Below are positions 31,535-40,312 of a stretch of 41,629 bases of DNA, in pieces. How positions within the stretch are numbered: position 1 is the first letter of the stretch; each line of letters begins with the position of its first letter. The translations under genes and the position numbers were made by a program. Source of the DNA: SAR116 cluster bacterium (GTDB taxonomy: Bacteria > Pseudomonadota > Alphaproteobacteria > Puniceispirillales > Puniceispirillaceae); contig SHBC01000004.1 in the NCBI GenBank assembly GCA_004213025.1, positions 1 through 41,629 of the forward strand, read 5' to 3'. The notes beneath the pieces are model-generated. The model saw only the letters and a list, made by a program, of their open reading frames with translations. It had not been told where the DNA came from and searched no databases.

Positions 31535-31537
31535 CCG
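31502..31537. repeat. 18-bp tandem duplication across the tesA start
   Basis: Units 31502-31519 and 31520-31537 both read CCTGTTGATTG(G/A)CATC(G/C)G, two mismatches. On the coding strand each contains ATG-x-ATC-AAC-AGG, so the N-terminus reads MSINRP-MPINR with two start-capable Met codons. Confidence 0.9.
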
Positions 31538-31723
31538 GGTGACCACCATATGCGTCGCATCGCCGCGGCGAAACGGTCAACCAGACCGCAGTGCCGCGCC
31601 GCCACTTTATGTAGCTTGCAGATTTTAGTCCAGATGAACAGGGTCCGGCTGGCGCGATCATCCCGGATCCCGTTTTTCAGGGTCACATCACAGCTTCCAG
31701 ATGCAAGGAAAGGACCGACATCC

Positions 31724-32470
31724 GTGTCACAAGAGACCACCTCCCCCCTTTCTGAAGACAGAGTGTCGGATGACGACGCCATCATCGCCCTCGAGGCGGC
31801 CTGCCTGTCACTGGCAAGCGCCGATGGCATGGTCGATATCCTGCGCAGCATCTCGCTGCGAATCGGTGGCGGCGAGACGGTCGGCGTTCTGGGGCCAAGC
31901 GGCGCTGGCAAGACAAGCCTGTTGATGATCATGGCCGGGCTGGAAAGCCTGACCGGCGGCAGCATTCAACTTGCCGGACAGAATATCACCAGCATGGGCG
32001 AGGACGCGCTGGCGGCGCTGCGTCGTGACAAGGTCGGCATTGTCTTCCAGGCCTTTCGCCTGATTCCCTCAATGACGGCGCTGCAGAATGTCGCTGTGCC
32101 GCTGGAACTTGCCGGCCGCAGTGACGCCGCCGATCTGGCCGCAGAGGCGCTGGAGTCGGTCGGGCTTGGTCACCGGAAAACGCATCTTCCCGACCAGATG
32201 TCGGGCGGCGAGCAACAGCGTGTCGCCATCGCGCGCGCCATCGCGCCGCGGCCGAAAATCCTGCTTGCCGACGAGCCGACAGGCAACCTCGACAGCGGCA
32301 CCAGCGAAAAGGTCATCACGACATTGTTCGAGGCCACCGCGGCGGCCGGTGCCGCGCTGGTGCTTGTCACGCATGATCCCGGACTTGCCGAGCAATGCCG
32401 CCGCGTCCTGACCATCGAGGATGGCCGGATCGTCGAGGACCGCGCCTCTTCTGCCCATCGCGCCGCGTAA
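31724..32470 (+). CDS. ybbA: ABC transporter ATP-binding protein (YbbA-like)
   Basis: 248-aa ATPase of the LolD/MacB-type (3.A.1.122/125) branch. Walker A GPSGAGKTSL, Q-loop VFQAFRLIPSMTALQNV, signature MSGGEQQRVAIARA, Walker B ILLADEPTGNLDS, and H-loop LVTHD. The start is a GTG at 31724 with AGGA 9 nt upstream; codons before it in the open frame look unlike the family. It pairs with the large FtsX-like permease 8 bp downstream. The tesA-ybbA-ybbP synteny suggests a mechanotransmission or envelope-lipid role rather than import. The 174 bp upstream are shared with divergent tesA. Confidence 0.93.
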   Translation: MSQETTSPLSEDRVSDDDAIIALEAACLSLASADGMVDILRSISLRIGGGETVGVLGPSGAGKTSLLMIMAGLESLTGGSIQLAGQNITSMGEDALAALRRDKVGIVFQAFRLIPSMTALQNVAVPLELAGRSDAADLAAEALESVGLGHRKTHLPDQMSGGEQQRVAIARAIAPRPKILLADEPTGNLDSGTSEKVITTLFEATAAAGAALVLVTHDPGLAEQCRRVLTIEDGRIVEDRASSAHRAA

Positions 32471-32478
32471 TCCCGGAA

Positions 32479-35043
32479 ATGGCGGACAACCACATGACAG
32501 ACAATCCCGTGACGGGTGACTACATGGCGGGTGGCGGCTCAGGCTGGCGGCTCGCCTGGCGGATGGCGCGGCGTGAAATCCGCGGCTCGGTGGCGCGCTT
32601 CCGGGTGTTTCTCGGCGCGCTGATGCTTGGTGTTGCCGCCATCGGCACGGTTGGCTCGGTTGCCGAGGCGATGCGCACCGGCATTGCCGGCAACGCGCAG
32701 CTTCTTCTTGGCGGCGATGTCGAGCTGCGAAGCCTCTACAGGCCGACACCGCAGGGCGTCACCTCGATCGCCGAGGATTATGGCGTGCTGTCACGAAGCC
32801 TTGAGATGCGGGCCATGCTACAGGCTGGCGAGGCACGCAAGCTGGTGGCGCTGAAGGCTGTTGAATCCAACTGGCCACTTGTTGGCACCGCCACCCTTGG
32901 CAGCGGCGGCACTGTCGCTGCCGCGCTTGATGACGGCATGATCGCAATCGACCCGCAGATGGCGCGTGCGCTTGACCTTGTGCCCGGGACACCAGTGCGG
33001 ATTGGCGAGGCCGAGCTGACGGTCAGTGACACGCTGACATACGAGCCCGACAGATCGGTCAGTTTCGTGACCTTCGGGCCGCGCGTGCTGATGTCACAGG
33101 CCACACTTGCGATGACCGGACTTGATCAGCCAGGCGCCATGATCACCCACCGGACCAGACTTCTGCTTGACCAGCAGAGTGATCGCGAGGCGGCTGTTGC
33201 GGCGCTGCGGGCGGCCGGGCGTGATGACGGCGTGCGGGTGCGCGATGTGATGAACGCGGCGCCGGGATTCGATGTCTTCATCGACCGGACCGAGGTGTTT
33301 CTGGTACTCGTCGGGCTGACAGCGCTGTTGATTGGCGGGCTTGGTGTCGCTGGCGCGGTACGGGCCTGGCTTGGCAGCCGCATGCCGGTGATCGCCACCT
33401 TCAAATGCCTTGGCGCGCCATCACGGCTGATCTTCCGGATCTATCTTCTGCAGGTGATGCTGATCGCCGGGCTTGGCGTTGGGCTTGGGGTGGCGCTTGC
33501 CGCCATCGCGCCGATCTTCGCCGTCGATCTTTTGTCGGCCTATGTCACCGTGCCGATCGAGGTGTCGGTCTATCCGCTGCCGCTGATCGTCGCGGCGGGC
33601 TTTGGCATCGTGACCTCGTTCCTGTTCGCCCTGTGGCCGCTTGCCAAGGCCGAGGAGGTGCGGGCGGCAAACCTGTTCCGGCGCCTGAACAGCATGCCAG
33701 GCGGACGGCCACGGCCAGCCTATCTGATGATGGCGCTTGGTGCGCTTCTTGGCCTTGCCGGGCTGGCCTTCGTGGCGACCCGCGACCTGCTGCTGACGCT
33801 GATCTTCATTGGCGGATCGCTGGTGGCGATTGCGCTGCTGGCCGGGCTTGGCGAGCTGCTCCTGGTGGCGCTGCGCCGGCTGCCGGCACCGTCTTATGTT
33901 CCTGGACGTCTGGCGCTATCCGCCATCACCCGGCCGGGATCGCCAGTGCGCGCCATCGTCATCGCCTTTGGCCTTGGTCTGTCGGTACTTGTCACCGTTT
34001 CGCTGTCGCAGGCCAATATCGGCCGGCAGATCGACACACGCGTTGCCGAGGACGCGCCAGCCTGGTTCTTCATCGACATCCAGCCTGACCAGATCGACCG
34101 TTTCATCTCGATCACCAGCGACACACAAGGCGTCACCTCGGTCTCGAAAACACCGATGCTTCGCGGGCGCGTAACCAGCCTTGGCGGCACGCCAGCCGAG
34201 GAGTTCGACATGAAGGGCGCGTCGGCCTGGGTGCTTCGCGGTGACCGCGCGCTGACCTGGTCGGCGACGCCGCCTGACAGCGGCGAGATCATCGCCGGTG
34301 AATGGTGGCCAGCGGATTATGCCGGGCCGCCACTGGCGTCGATGTCCGAAGAGGAAGCTCGCGAGCTTGGTGTCTGGATTGGCGACAGCGTCACCTTCAA
34401 TGTGCTTGGACGTTCGATCAGCGCCGAGATCACCAATATACGCGCCGTTGAATGGGAGAGCTTCAGCATCAATTTCGTCTTTGTCCTGTCACCCGGGCTT
34501 TTGGAAGCGGCGCCACACAGCTGGATGGCCAGCACCCGTGTCGAGAATGACGACGCGGCCATCGCCGTCGACCGCAATGTCGCCGCCGCCTTTTCCAACA
34601 TCTCGGCCATTTCGGTCCGCGAGGCCGTGGCCACGGCGCAGCGGGTGATCGGCCTGCTTGGCGCGGCCGTGCAATTGACAGCGCTTGTCACGCTTGTTGC
34701 CGGGATCGCCGTTCTTGCCGGCACCGTTGCCAGCACCGAGGCACAGCGGCTTGCCGATTCGGTGATCCTGAAGGTTCTTGGCGCGACCCGGGTGTCCATC
34801 GCCATTGCCTGGTTCCTTGAATATGCGCTTCTTGGCATGCTGGCCGCGATGGCGGCGGCGGTCATCGGCAGCATCGCCAGCTGGGGACTGATCGAGGGTT
34901 TTCTGGATTCGGATTTCGAACTTGATTTCACGCTTGTCCTGATGACCACGATGGCTGGTGCCGCGGCAACGGCGATGCTGGGGCTGGCCGGTGCCGTGCG
35001 CACCCTTGGCCGCAAGCCGGCACCGCTGCTTCGCGACAGCTGA
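32479..35043 (+). CDS. ybbP: FtsX-like ABC permease (YbbP-like)
   Basis: 854-aa inner-membrane permease with two FtsX-type modules, as YbbP. One transmembrane segment near residue 40 precedes a large periplasmic domain (about 60-270), then four segments around 280-460 (LVLVGLTALLIGGLGVAGAVRAWLGSRM, a typical FtsX start). A second periplasmic domain (about 520-720) is followed by three segments at the C-terminus (AVQLTALVTLVAGIAVLAGTVAS onward). No coupling to a periplasmic adaptor gene is seen. The ATG at 32479 is 8 bp after ybbA; ATG 32494 is an alternative. Substrate unknown. Confidence 0.9.
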   Translation: MADNHMTDNPVTGDYMAGGGSGWRLAWRMARREIRGSVARFRVFLGALMLGVAAIGTVGSVAEAMRTGIAGNAQLLLGGDVELRSLYRPTPQGVTSIAEDYGVLSRSLEMRAMLQAGEARKLVALKAVESNWPLVGTATLGSGGTVAAALDDGMIAIDPQMARALDLVPGTPVRIGEAELTVSDTLTYEPDRSVSFVTFGPRVLMSQATLAMTGLDQPGAMITHRTRLLLDQQSDREAAVAALRAAGRDDGVRVRDVMNAAPGFDVFIDRTEVFLVLVGLTALLIGGLGVAGAVRAWLGSRMPVIATFKCLGAPSRLIFRIYLLQVMLIAGLGVGLGVALAAIAPIFAVDLLSAYVTVPIEVSVYPLPLIVAAGFGIVTSFLFALWPLAKAEEVRAANLFRRLNSMPGGRPRPAYLMMALGALLGLAGLAFVATRDLLLTLIFIGGSLVAIALLAGLGELLLVALRRLPAPSYVPGRLALSAITRPGSPVRAIVIAFGLGLSVLVTVSLSQANIGRQIDTRVAEDAPAWFFIDIQPDQIDRFISITSDTQGVTSVSKTPMLRGRVTSLGGTPAEEFDMKGASAWVLRGDRALTWSATPPDSGEIIAGEWWPADYAGPPLASMSEEEARELGVWIGDSVTFNVLGRSISAEITNIRAVEWESFSINFVFVLSPGLLEAAPHSWMASTRVENDDAAIAVDRNVAAAFSNISAISVREAVATAQRVIGLLGAAVQLTALVTLVAGIAVLAGTVASTEAQRLADSVILKVLGATRVSIAIAWFLEYALLGMLAAMAAAVIGSIASWGLIEGFLDSDFELDFTLVLMTTMAGAAATAMLGLAGAVRTLGRKPAPLLRDS

Positions 35044-35071
35044 TGGCCACCGCCGCTGATTGACAATGCCG

Positions 35072-35107
35072 ACAGCCGGACTAACAGCCGGACCAACAGC
35101 CGGTTCG
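35072..35107. repeat. 12-bp tandem repeat, 3 copies, after ybbP
   Basis: Units ACAGCCGGACTA, ACAGCCGGACCA and ACAGCCGGTTCG start at 35072, 35084 and 35096, 28 bp after the ybbP stop. The gap 35044-35221 also must hold the sox promoter; a TTGACA occurs at 35161 but no matching -10 box is spaced correctly. Confidence 0.85.
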
Positions 35108-35221
35108 GTGCTGACAATTCTCGCCACTAAATGTCGCATGCTGGCGTCTTCAGGCTTGAATTGACATGACAATGGTGGCTGTCTTGGAGATGAAGGTCAG
35201 CTGCGACGAGCGCGAGGTGTC

Positions 35222-36484
35222 ATGCACAAAAAGGGGGGGTATTCCGGATTCCGGATCCTGCGGGAAGGTCTTACCGGAAACCGTGGCTGGCGGCCTGCCT
35301 GGCGCGACCCGGACCCGCAGCCATCCTACGATTTCATTATTGTCGGCGGCGGCGGACACGGGCTGGCAACAGCCTATTATCTGGCAAGCCGTTATGGCGA
35401 GGCGTCGGTGGCGGTTCTGGAAAAGGGCTGGATCGGCGGCGGCAATGTCGGTCGCAACACCACCATCATCCGTTCGAACTACCTCCTTCCCGGCAATGAG
35501 CCCTTCTACGAATTCTCGCTAAAGCTCTGGGAAGGACTGGAGCAGGACGTCAATTACAACTCCATGGTCAGCCAGCGCGGCGTCTATAATCTCTACCATT
35601 CCGACGGCCAGCGTGACGCCTATCGGCGGCGCGGCAATTCGATGATCCTTCATGGTGCCGATGCCGAGCTTTTGAATGCCGAACAGCTTCGCGCCGAAAT
35701 CCCGTTTCTGAATTTCGACAATGCCCGCTTTCCCATCCAGGGCGCGCTTGTCCAGCGGCGTGGCGGCACCGTCCGGCATGACGCGGTCGCCTGGGGCTAT
35801 GCCCGCGGTGCCGACCGGCGCGGCGTCGACATCATCCAGAATTGCGAGGTCACCGGCTTTCGCATCCAGAACGGGCGTTGCAGCGGGGTCGAGACAAGCC
35901 GCGGCTTCATCGCCGCGCGCAAGGTTGGCTGCGCCGTTGCCGGCAGCAGCAGCCGCGTCATGCAGGCCGCCGGCATGCGGCTGCCGATTGAAAGCCATGT
36001 CCTGCAGGCGTTTGTCTCGGAAGGTCTGAAACCGGTGATCCCCGGCGTTGTCACCTATGGCGCCGGCCATTTCTATATCAGCCAGTCCGACAAGGGCGGG
36101 TTGGTCTTCGGCGGCGATATCGACATGTATAATTCCTACGCCCAGCGCGGCAATCTGCCGGTGGTCGAGGATGTGTGCGAGGGCGGCATGACGCTGATGC
36201 CGATGATCGGGCGCGCCCGCATGGTGCGGATGTGGGGCGGCATCATGGATATGAGCATGGACGGCTCGCCGATCATCGACCGCACGCCTGTCGACGGCCT
36301 CTATTTCAATGGTGGCTGGTGCTATGGCGGTTTCAAGGCGACCCCCGCCTCGGGATATTGCTTTGCCCATCTTCTGGCGACCGACACGCCGCACGAAACC
36401 GCGACCGCCTACCGACTCGACAGGTTCCGCCGCGGCATGATGATTGATGAGAAGGGGTCGGGCGCACAGCCCAACCTGCATTGA
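35222..36484 (+). CDS. soxB: Sarcosine oxidase beta subunit
   Basis: 420-aa flavoprotein subunit of heterotetrameric sarcosine oxidase, which demethylates sarcosine to glycine and H2O2 while passing the methyl group to tetrahydrofolate. FAD motif DFIIVGGGGHGLATAYYLA (about 37-55), GWIGGGNVGRNTTIIRSNY, and the RHDAVAWGYA motif, in which His186 is the expected covalent FMN attachment site (His173 in Corynebacterium numbering). C-terminal GWCYGGFKATPASGYCFAHLLA is typical. GAGG lies 5 nt before the ATG. First gene of soxBDAG. Confidence 0.96.
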   Translation: MHKKGGYSGFRILREGLTGNRGWRPAWRDPDPQPSYDFIIVGGGGHGLATAYYLASRYGEASVAVLEKGWIGGGNVGRNTTIIRSNYLLPGNEPFYEFSLKLWEGLEQDVNYNSMVSQRGVYNLYHSDGQRDAYRRRGNSMILHGADAELLNAEQLRAEIPFLNFDNARFPIQGALVQRRGGTVRHDAVAWGYARGADRRGVDIIQNCEVTGFRIQNGRCSGVETSRGFIAARKVGCAVAGSSSRVMQAAGMRLPIESHVLQAFVSEGLKPVIPGVVTYGAGHFYISQSDKGGLVFGGDIDMYNSYAQRGNLPVVEDVCEGGMTLMPMIGRARMVRMWGGIMDMSMDGSPIIDRTPVDGLYFNGGWCYGGFKATPASGYCFAHLLATDTPHETATAYRLDRFRRGMMIDEKGSGAQPNLH

Positions 36485-36497
36485 GGAGCGGCGCGGC

Positions 36498-36782
36498 ATG
36501 ATCATCGAACACCCGCTTCTTGGCCCCCGTGATTCGCAGGAATTCACCTATCTTGGCGATGCCAGCCTTCTGCACCGGCCGGACGCGTCCGCCAGCGATG
36601 CCGCCGCCACATTCTTCGACTACCAGTATCTTCGTGACAATCCGGCCGGAACGCATCGCGAGCTCTGGTACCATGAGATGGGCGACCGCAGCTGGCTGGT
36701 GATCACCCGCGATACGACAAGCCATGAGATTCTCGCCGTTGAACTCGCATCCGACATCGCGGCGGCGGGAGGCCGGCCATGA
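36498..36782 (+). CDS. soxD: Sarcosine oxidase delta subunit, zinc site lost
   Basis: 94-aa small subunit of the sarcosine oxidase complex, identified by position between soxB and soxA and by LGPRDSQEFTYLGDA, YLRDNPAGTHRELWYHEMGDRSWLVITRDTTSHEI. Canonical SoxD binds zinc with an N-terminal CPxCG pair, a His and a later Cys in the H-x3-C motif. Here the N-terminus reads IEHPLLGPR (both Cys absent) and the later Cys position is Asp in HEMGD, so the site is probably empty. AGGAG lies 9 nt before the ATG; the stop overlaps soxA (ATGA). Confidence 0.93.
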   Translation: MIIEHPLLGPRDSQEFTYLGDASLLHRPDASASDAAATFFDYQYLRDNPAGTHRELWYHEMGDRSWLVITRDTTSHEILAVELASDIAAAGGRP

Positions 36783-39730
36783 CCCAGGTGAACCGTCTGG
36801 GTGGCGGGTTGATCGACCGCAAGACCCCACTTGATTTCACCTTTGACGGGCGCCGTTACGGCGGCTTTGCCGGTGACACGCTCGCCTCGGCATTGCTGGC
36901 GAATGGCGTGCGGCTGGTTGGAAGGTCGTTCAAATATCACCGGCCGCGCGGGATCCTCTCTGCAGGGTCGGAGGAGCCGAACGCCCTTGTCGAGCTTCGC
37001 GAGGGCGCACGCCGCGAGCCGAACAGCCGCGCCACGATGACCGAACTTCATGACGGGCTGGTGGCGCGAAGCCAGAACCGATTCCCCTCGCTCGGCTTTG
37101 ACCTGATGGCGGTGAATGACCGCCTCTCGGCCTTTCTTGGTGCCGGCTTCTATTACAAGACCTTCATGTGGCCAAAAGCGTTCTGGGAACGTGTCTATGA
37201 GCCGGTGATCCGCCAGGCGGCCGGGCTTGGCGCGCTGTCGGGTGATCCCGATCCTGATGTCTATGATCGCGGCTTCCGGCATTGCGATGTTCTTGTCATC
37301 GGGGCCGGGCCGGCCGGGTTGATGGCGGCACTGACGGCCGGGCGTGCCGGTGCCGAGGTGATTCTCGTCGATGAGGATTTTCGCGCCGGTGGCCGGCTGA
37401 CGATGGAGCGCGAATCCGTCGGCGACCTGAGCGGCAATAAATGGGCGGCGCAGGCAGCGGCCGAGCTTGCCGCGATGCCGAATGTCCGGATGATGCCGCG
37501 AAGCACCGCCATCGGCATTTTCGATCACGGGATTTACAGCGTTCTGGAACGTGTGTCGGACCATCTGCCGGTGCCGCGCGAGGGCACGCCGCGCCAGATT
37601 CTGTGGCGGGTCTATGCAAGGCGCGCGATCCTTGCCGCCGGCGCCACCGAACGGCTGATCGCCTTTGACAATAATGACCGGCCGGGGATCATGCAGGCTG
37701 GCGCCGTTCGCGCCTATGTCAATCGCTGGGCCGCCGCACCGGCCGAACGGATTGCCATCTTCACCAATAATGATGACGGGCACCGCACGGCGGCCGATCT
37801 TGCCGCCGCCGGAATCGACGTCGCCGCCATCATCGATTCGCGCCCCGACGCGCCGGCAAGCGATGTCGCCGAACTCATCGCCGGCGCCGTTGTCAGCAAC
37901 AGCAGCGGGCGACGCGGCATCGGGCATGTCACGCTGCGGCTTGCCGATGGCCGTCACAGGCATCTTTCCTGCGGGGCGCTGGCCGTTTCCGGCGGCTGGA
38001 ACCCGAATGTTCATCTGACCTGCCATCATCGCGGCAGGCCGCGCTGGCAGGAGGATATCGCCGCCTTCATCCCCGGGGACGGGGTGCCGCCAGGACTTGC
38101 CGTCGCCGGGGCGGCGCGCGGTATCTTCAGCACCGCCGGGGCGCTTGCCGACGGGCGGGATCAGGCGCTGGCACAGCTTGCCGAGCTTGGCATCAAGACA
38201 CGGTCTCACCCGGTGCCTGAGGCCGATGACGCGCCCGTCACCATCACCCCGCTATGGCATGTCGGCGGCACAAGGCGCGCCTGGCTTGACCAGCAGAATG
38301 ACGTCACGGTGAAGGATGTCGGGCTGGCGCATAAAGAGAATTTCCGCGCTGTCGAACATCTGAAGCGCTACACCACGCTTGGCATGGCAAGCGATCAGGG
38401 GCGCACCTCGAACGTCCTTGGCCTTGCCGTGATGGCCGAGTTGACAGGCAAGACCATCGCCGAGACCGGCACCACAATCTATCGCCCGCCCTATACGCCG
38501 ACGCCGATCGCCGCTTTCGCCGGTCGGTCGGTGGGCCGCGATTTCCGGCCGACACGCCTGCCGCCATCGCATCACTGGGCGGCCGAGCAGGGCGCTGTCT
38601 TTGTCGAGGCGGGAAGCTGGCTTCGCGCGCAATGGTTCCCGCGTGAGGGGGAGACACATTGGCGCGAATCTGTTGATCGCGAAGTGCTGGCCACCCGCCG
38701 GTCGGTCGGGGTGTGCGATGTCAGCACGCTTGGCAAGATCGATATTCAGGGACGTGATGCCGGCGCCTTTCTCGACCTTGTCTACAGCAACATGTTTTCC
38801 ACCCTGCCGGTTGGCAAGACGCGCTATGGGCTGATGCTGCGCGAGGACGGCATGGTGATGGATGACGGCACCACGGCGCGGCTTGGCGAGACGCATTACC
38901 TGATGACCACCACCACGGCGAATGCCGTTGGCGTCTACCGGCATCTGGAATTTGTGCGCCAGTGCCTGCGCCCCGACCTGGATGTGCAGCTGATTTCCGC
39001 CACCGACAGCTGGGCGCAGTTCGCCGTTGCCGGCCCGAACGCAAGGCGCGTCCTGCAGGACATTGTCGACCCGGAACACGACATCACCAACGAGGCGTTT
39101 CCCTTTATGGCCTGCGCCAACCTCAGCGTGTGCGGCGGTGTGCCGGCGCGGCTGTTCAGGATTTCCTTCTCCGGCGAGCTTGCCTATGAAATCGCGGTAT
39201 CGTCGCGCTATGGCGATGCGATGATCCGCGCCTTGATGGCGGCCGGTGAGGATTATGACATCACCCCCTATGGTACCGAGGCGCTTGGCGTCATGCGGGT
39301 CGAGAAGGGGCATGTCACCGGCAATGAGCTGAACGGCACCATCACCGCGCGCAATCTCGGTATGGCGCGGATGGTGTCGACGAAGAAGGACAGCATCGGC
39401 GCGGTGCTGGCCGGTCGCGAGGCGCTTGTCGCCGAGGACGGGCTGTGTCTTGTCGGACTGCAGGCCATCGACGGCGATATTGTGACCGCCGGCGCGCATC
39501 TGTTCGCCGAGGGCACACCGGTCGACCCGGCGCATGATGAAGGCTATGTCACCTCGGCCGCCTGGTCACCGCACCTCGAAGCCTCGATCGGGCTTGGCTT
39601 CATCACCTGCGGCGCACAGCGGCATGGCGAGACGGTGCGGCTGATGAACCCGCTTGAGGGACGATCGGCGCGGGCCCGCATCTGCAGCCCGCATTTCATT
39701 GATCCCGAGGGAGAGCGGCTCCGTGGCTAG
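36779..39730 (+). CDS. soxA: Sarcosine oxidase alpha subunit
   Basis: 983-aa largest subunit. In order: an N-terminal 2Fe-2S-ferredoxin-like domain without cluster cysteines (DFTFDGRRYGGFAGDTLASALLANG, about 18-100), an NAD-binding Rossmann region (CDVLVIGAGPAGLMAALTAGRAG, from about 168), and a C-terminal GcvT/aminomethyltransferase-like tetrahydrofolate domain (about 590-980, including VCDVSTLGKIDIQGRDAGAFLD and FRISFSGELAYEIAV). The last carries out methylene transfer to THF, yielding 5,10-CH2-THF. The start overlaps the soxD stop by 4 nt and its own end overlaps soxG by 8 nt. Length and domain order are normal. Confidence 0.96.
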   Translation: MTQVNRLGGGLIDRKTPLDFTFDGRRYGGFAGDTLASALLANGVRLVGRSFKYHRPRGILSAGSEEPNALVELREGARREPNSRATMTELHDGLVARSQNRFPSLGFDLMAVNDRLSAFLGAGFYYKTFMWPKAFWERVYEPVIRQAAGLGALSGDPDPDVYDRGFRHCDVLVIGAGPAGLMAALTAGRAGAEVILVDEDFRAGGRLTMERESVGDLSGNKWAAQAAAELAAMPNVRMMPRSTAIGIFDHGIYSVLERVSDHLPVPREGTPRQILWRVYARRAILAAGATERLIAFDNNDRPGIMQAGAVRAYVNRWAAAPAERIAIFTNNDDGHRTAADLAAAGIDVAAIIDSRPDAPASDVAELIAGAVVSNSSGRRGIGHVTLRLADGRHRHLSCGALAVSGGWNPNVHLTCHHRGRPRWQEDIAAFIPGDGVPPGLAVAGAARGIFSTAGALADGRDQALAQLAELGIKTRSHPVPEADDAPVTITPLWHVGGTRRAWLDQQNDVTVKDVGLAHKENFRAVEHLKRYTTLGMASDQGRTSNVLGLAVMAELTGKTIAETGTTIYRPPYTPTPIAAFAGRSVGRDFRPTRLPPSHHWAAEQGAVFVEAGSWLRAQWFPREGETHWRESVDREVLATRRSVGVCDVSTLGKIDIQGRDAGAFLDLVYSNMFSTLPVGKTRYGLMLREDGMVMDDGTTARLGETHYLMTTTTANAVGVYRHLEFVRQCLRPDLDVQLISATDSWAQFAVAGPNARRVLQDIVDPEHDITNEAFPFMACANLSVCGGVPARLFRISFSGELAYEIAVSSRYGDAMIRALMAAGEDYDITPYGTEALGVMRVEKGHVTGNELNGTITARNLGMARMVSTKKDSIGAVLAGREALVAEDGLCLVGLQAIDGDIVTAGAHLFAEGTPVDPAHDEGYVTSAAWSPHLEASIGLGFITCGAQRHGETVRLMNPLEGRSARARICSPHFIDPEGERLRG

Positions 39731-40307
39731 CCTGACACCACTCACCGCCCTTGGCGGCATCACCACCTATGACGAGACCATCGGCGGCATCAGGATTGCC
39801 GAGATTGCCGACACCTGTCTTGCCTCGCTGGCGATGCGCCGTGGCAAGGCGGCAGGTTTCAGGAAAGCGGCGAAAAAGACGCTTGGCACCGACCTGCCGG
39901 CACCTGGCCAGCGGACCGGCAACGGCACGCACGGGGTGATCTGGATGGGGCCTGACCAGTTCCTTGTCGAGGCCGAAACCGGCATGACTGCCAGCGTGAC
40001 TGCCAGCGTGACTGATCTTGCTGGCGAGCTTGCCGCCAGCTTCGGGGCGGCGGCCTCGATCACCGACCAGAGCGATGCGTGGGTGCGGTTCGATATCACC
40101 GGCAAGGATGTGCCAGCCATGCTGGAGCGGCTCAGCGCCGCCGACACGCGGCTGATGCAGGGCGGCGCGGCGGTGCGGACACCTGTTCATCATATGCTGT
40201 GTCTTCTGGTCTGCCGCGACGCCTATACCGGCTTCACCGTCTATGGCCCGCGCGCCTCGGCGCAGTCACTTCATCACGCGCTGACCGCCGCCGCCGCCTC
40301 GCTCTAG
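39723..40307 (+). CDS. soxG: Sarcosine oxidase gamma subunit
   Basis: 194-aa structural subunit that completes the sarcosine oxidase heterotetramer. Recognised by IRIAEIADTCLASLAMRRG, GVIWMGPDQFLVEA, ASITDQSDAWVRFDITGKDVPAMLERLSAAD and a C-terminal GFTVYGPRASAQSLHHAL, plus its place after soxA. The GTG at 39723 overlaps the soxA stop by 8 nt and is the first start in frame matching the family N-terminus. A duplicated TASV tetrapeptide (12-bp repeat) lies near residue 90. Convergent with fhs 5 bp away. Confidence 0.92.
   Translation: MASLTPLTALGGITTYDETIGGIRIAEIADTCLASLAMRRGKAAGFRKAAKKTLGTDLPAPGQRTGNGTHGVIWMGPDQFLVEAETGMTASVTASVTDLAGELAASFGAAASITDQSDAWVRFDITGKDVPAMLERLSAADTRLMQGGAAVRTPVHHMLCLLVCRDAYTGFTVYGPRASAQSLHHALTAAAASL
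39985..40014. repeat. 12-bp tandem repeat, 2.5 copies, in soxG
   Basis: TGACTGCCAGCG twice exactly (39985-39996, 39997-40008) plus TGACTG. Encodes MTASVTASVTDLA in a surface-like loop. Confidence 0.93.
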
Positions 40308-40312
40308 ACAGG

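Noticed and set aside
35161..35189. TTGACA as -35 box of the sox operon
   Set aside because: At 16-18 bp downstream there is no sequence resembling TATAAT, so I cannot support a promoter call.
36620..38209. 529-aa open frame antisense to soxD/soxA (and a 427-aa one at 38252-39535)
   Set aside because: They lie wholly inside a clearly identified sarcosine oxidase operon and have shadow-like composition and no family motifs.
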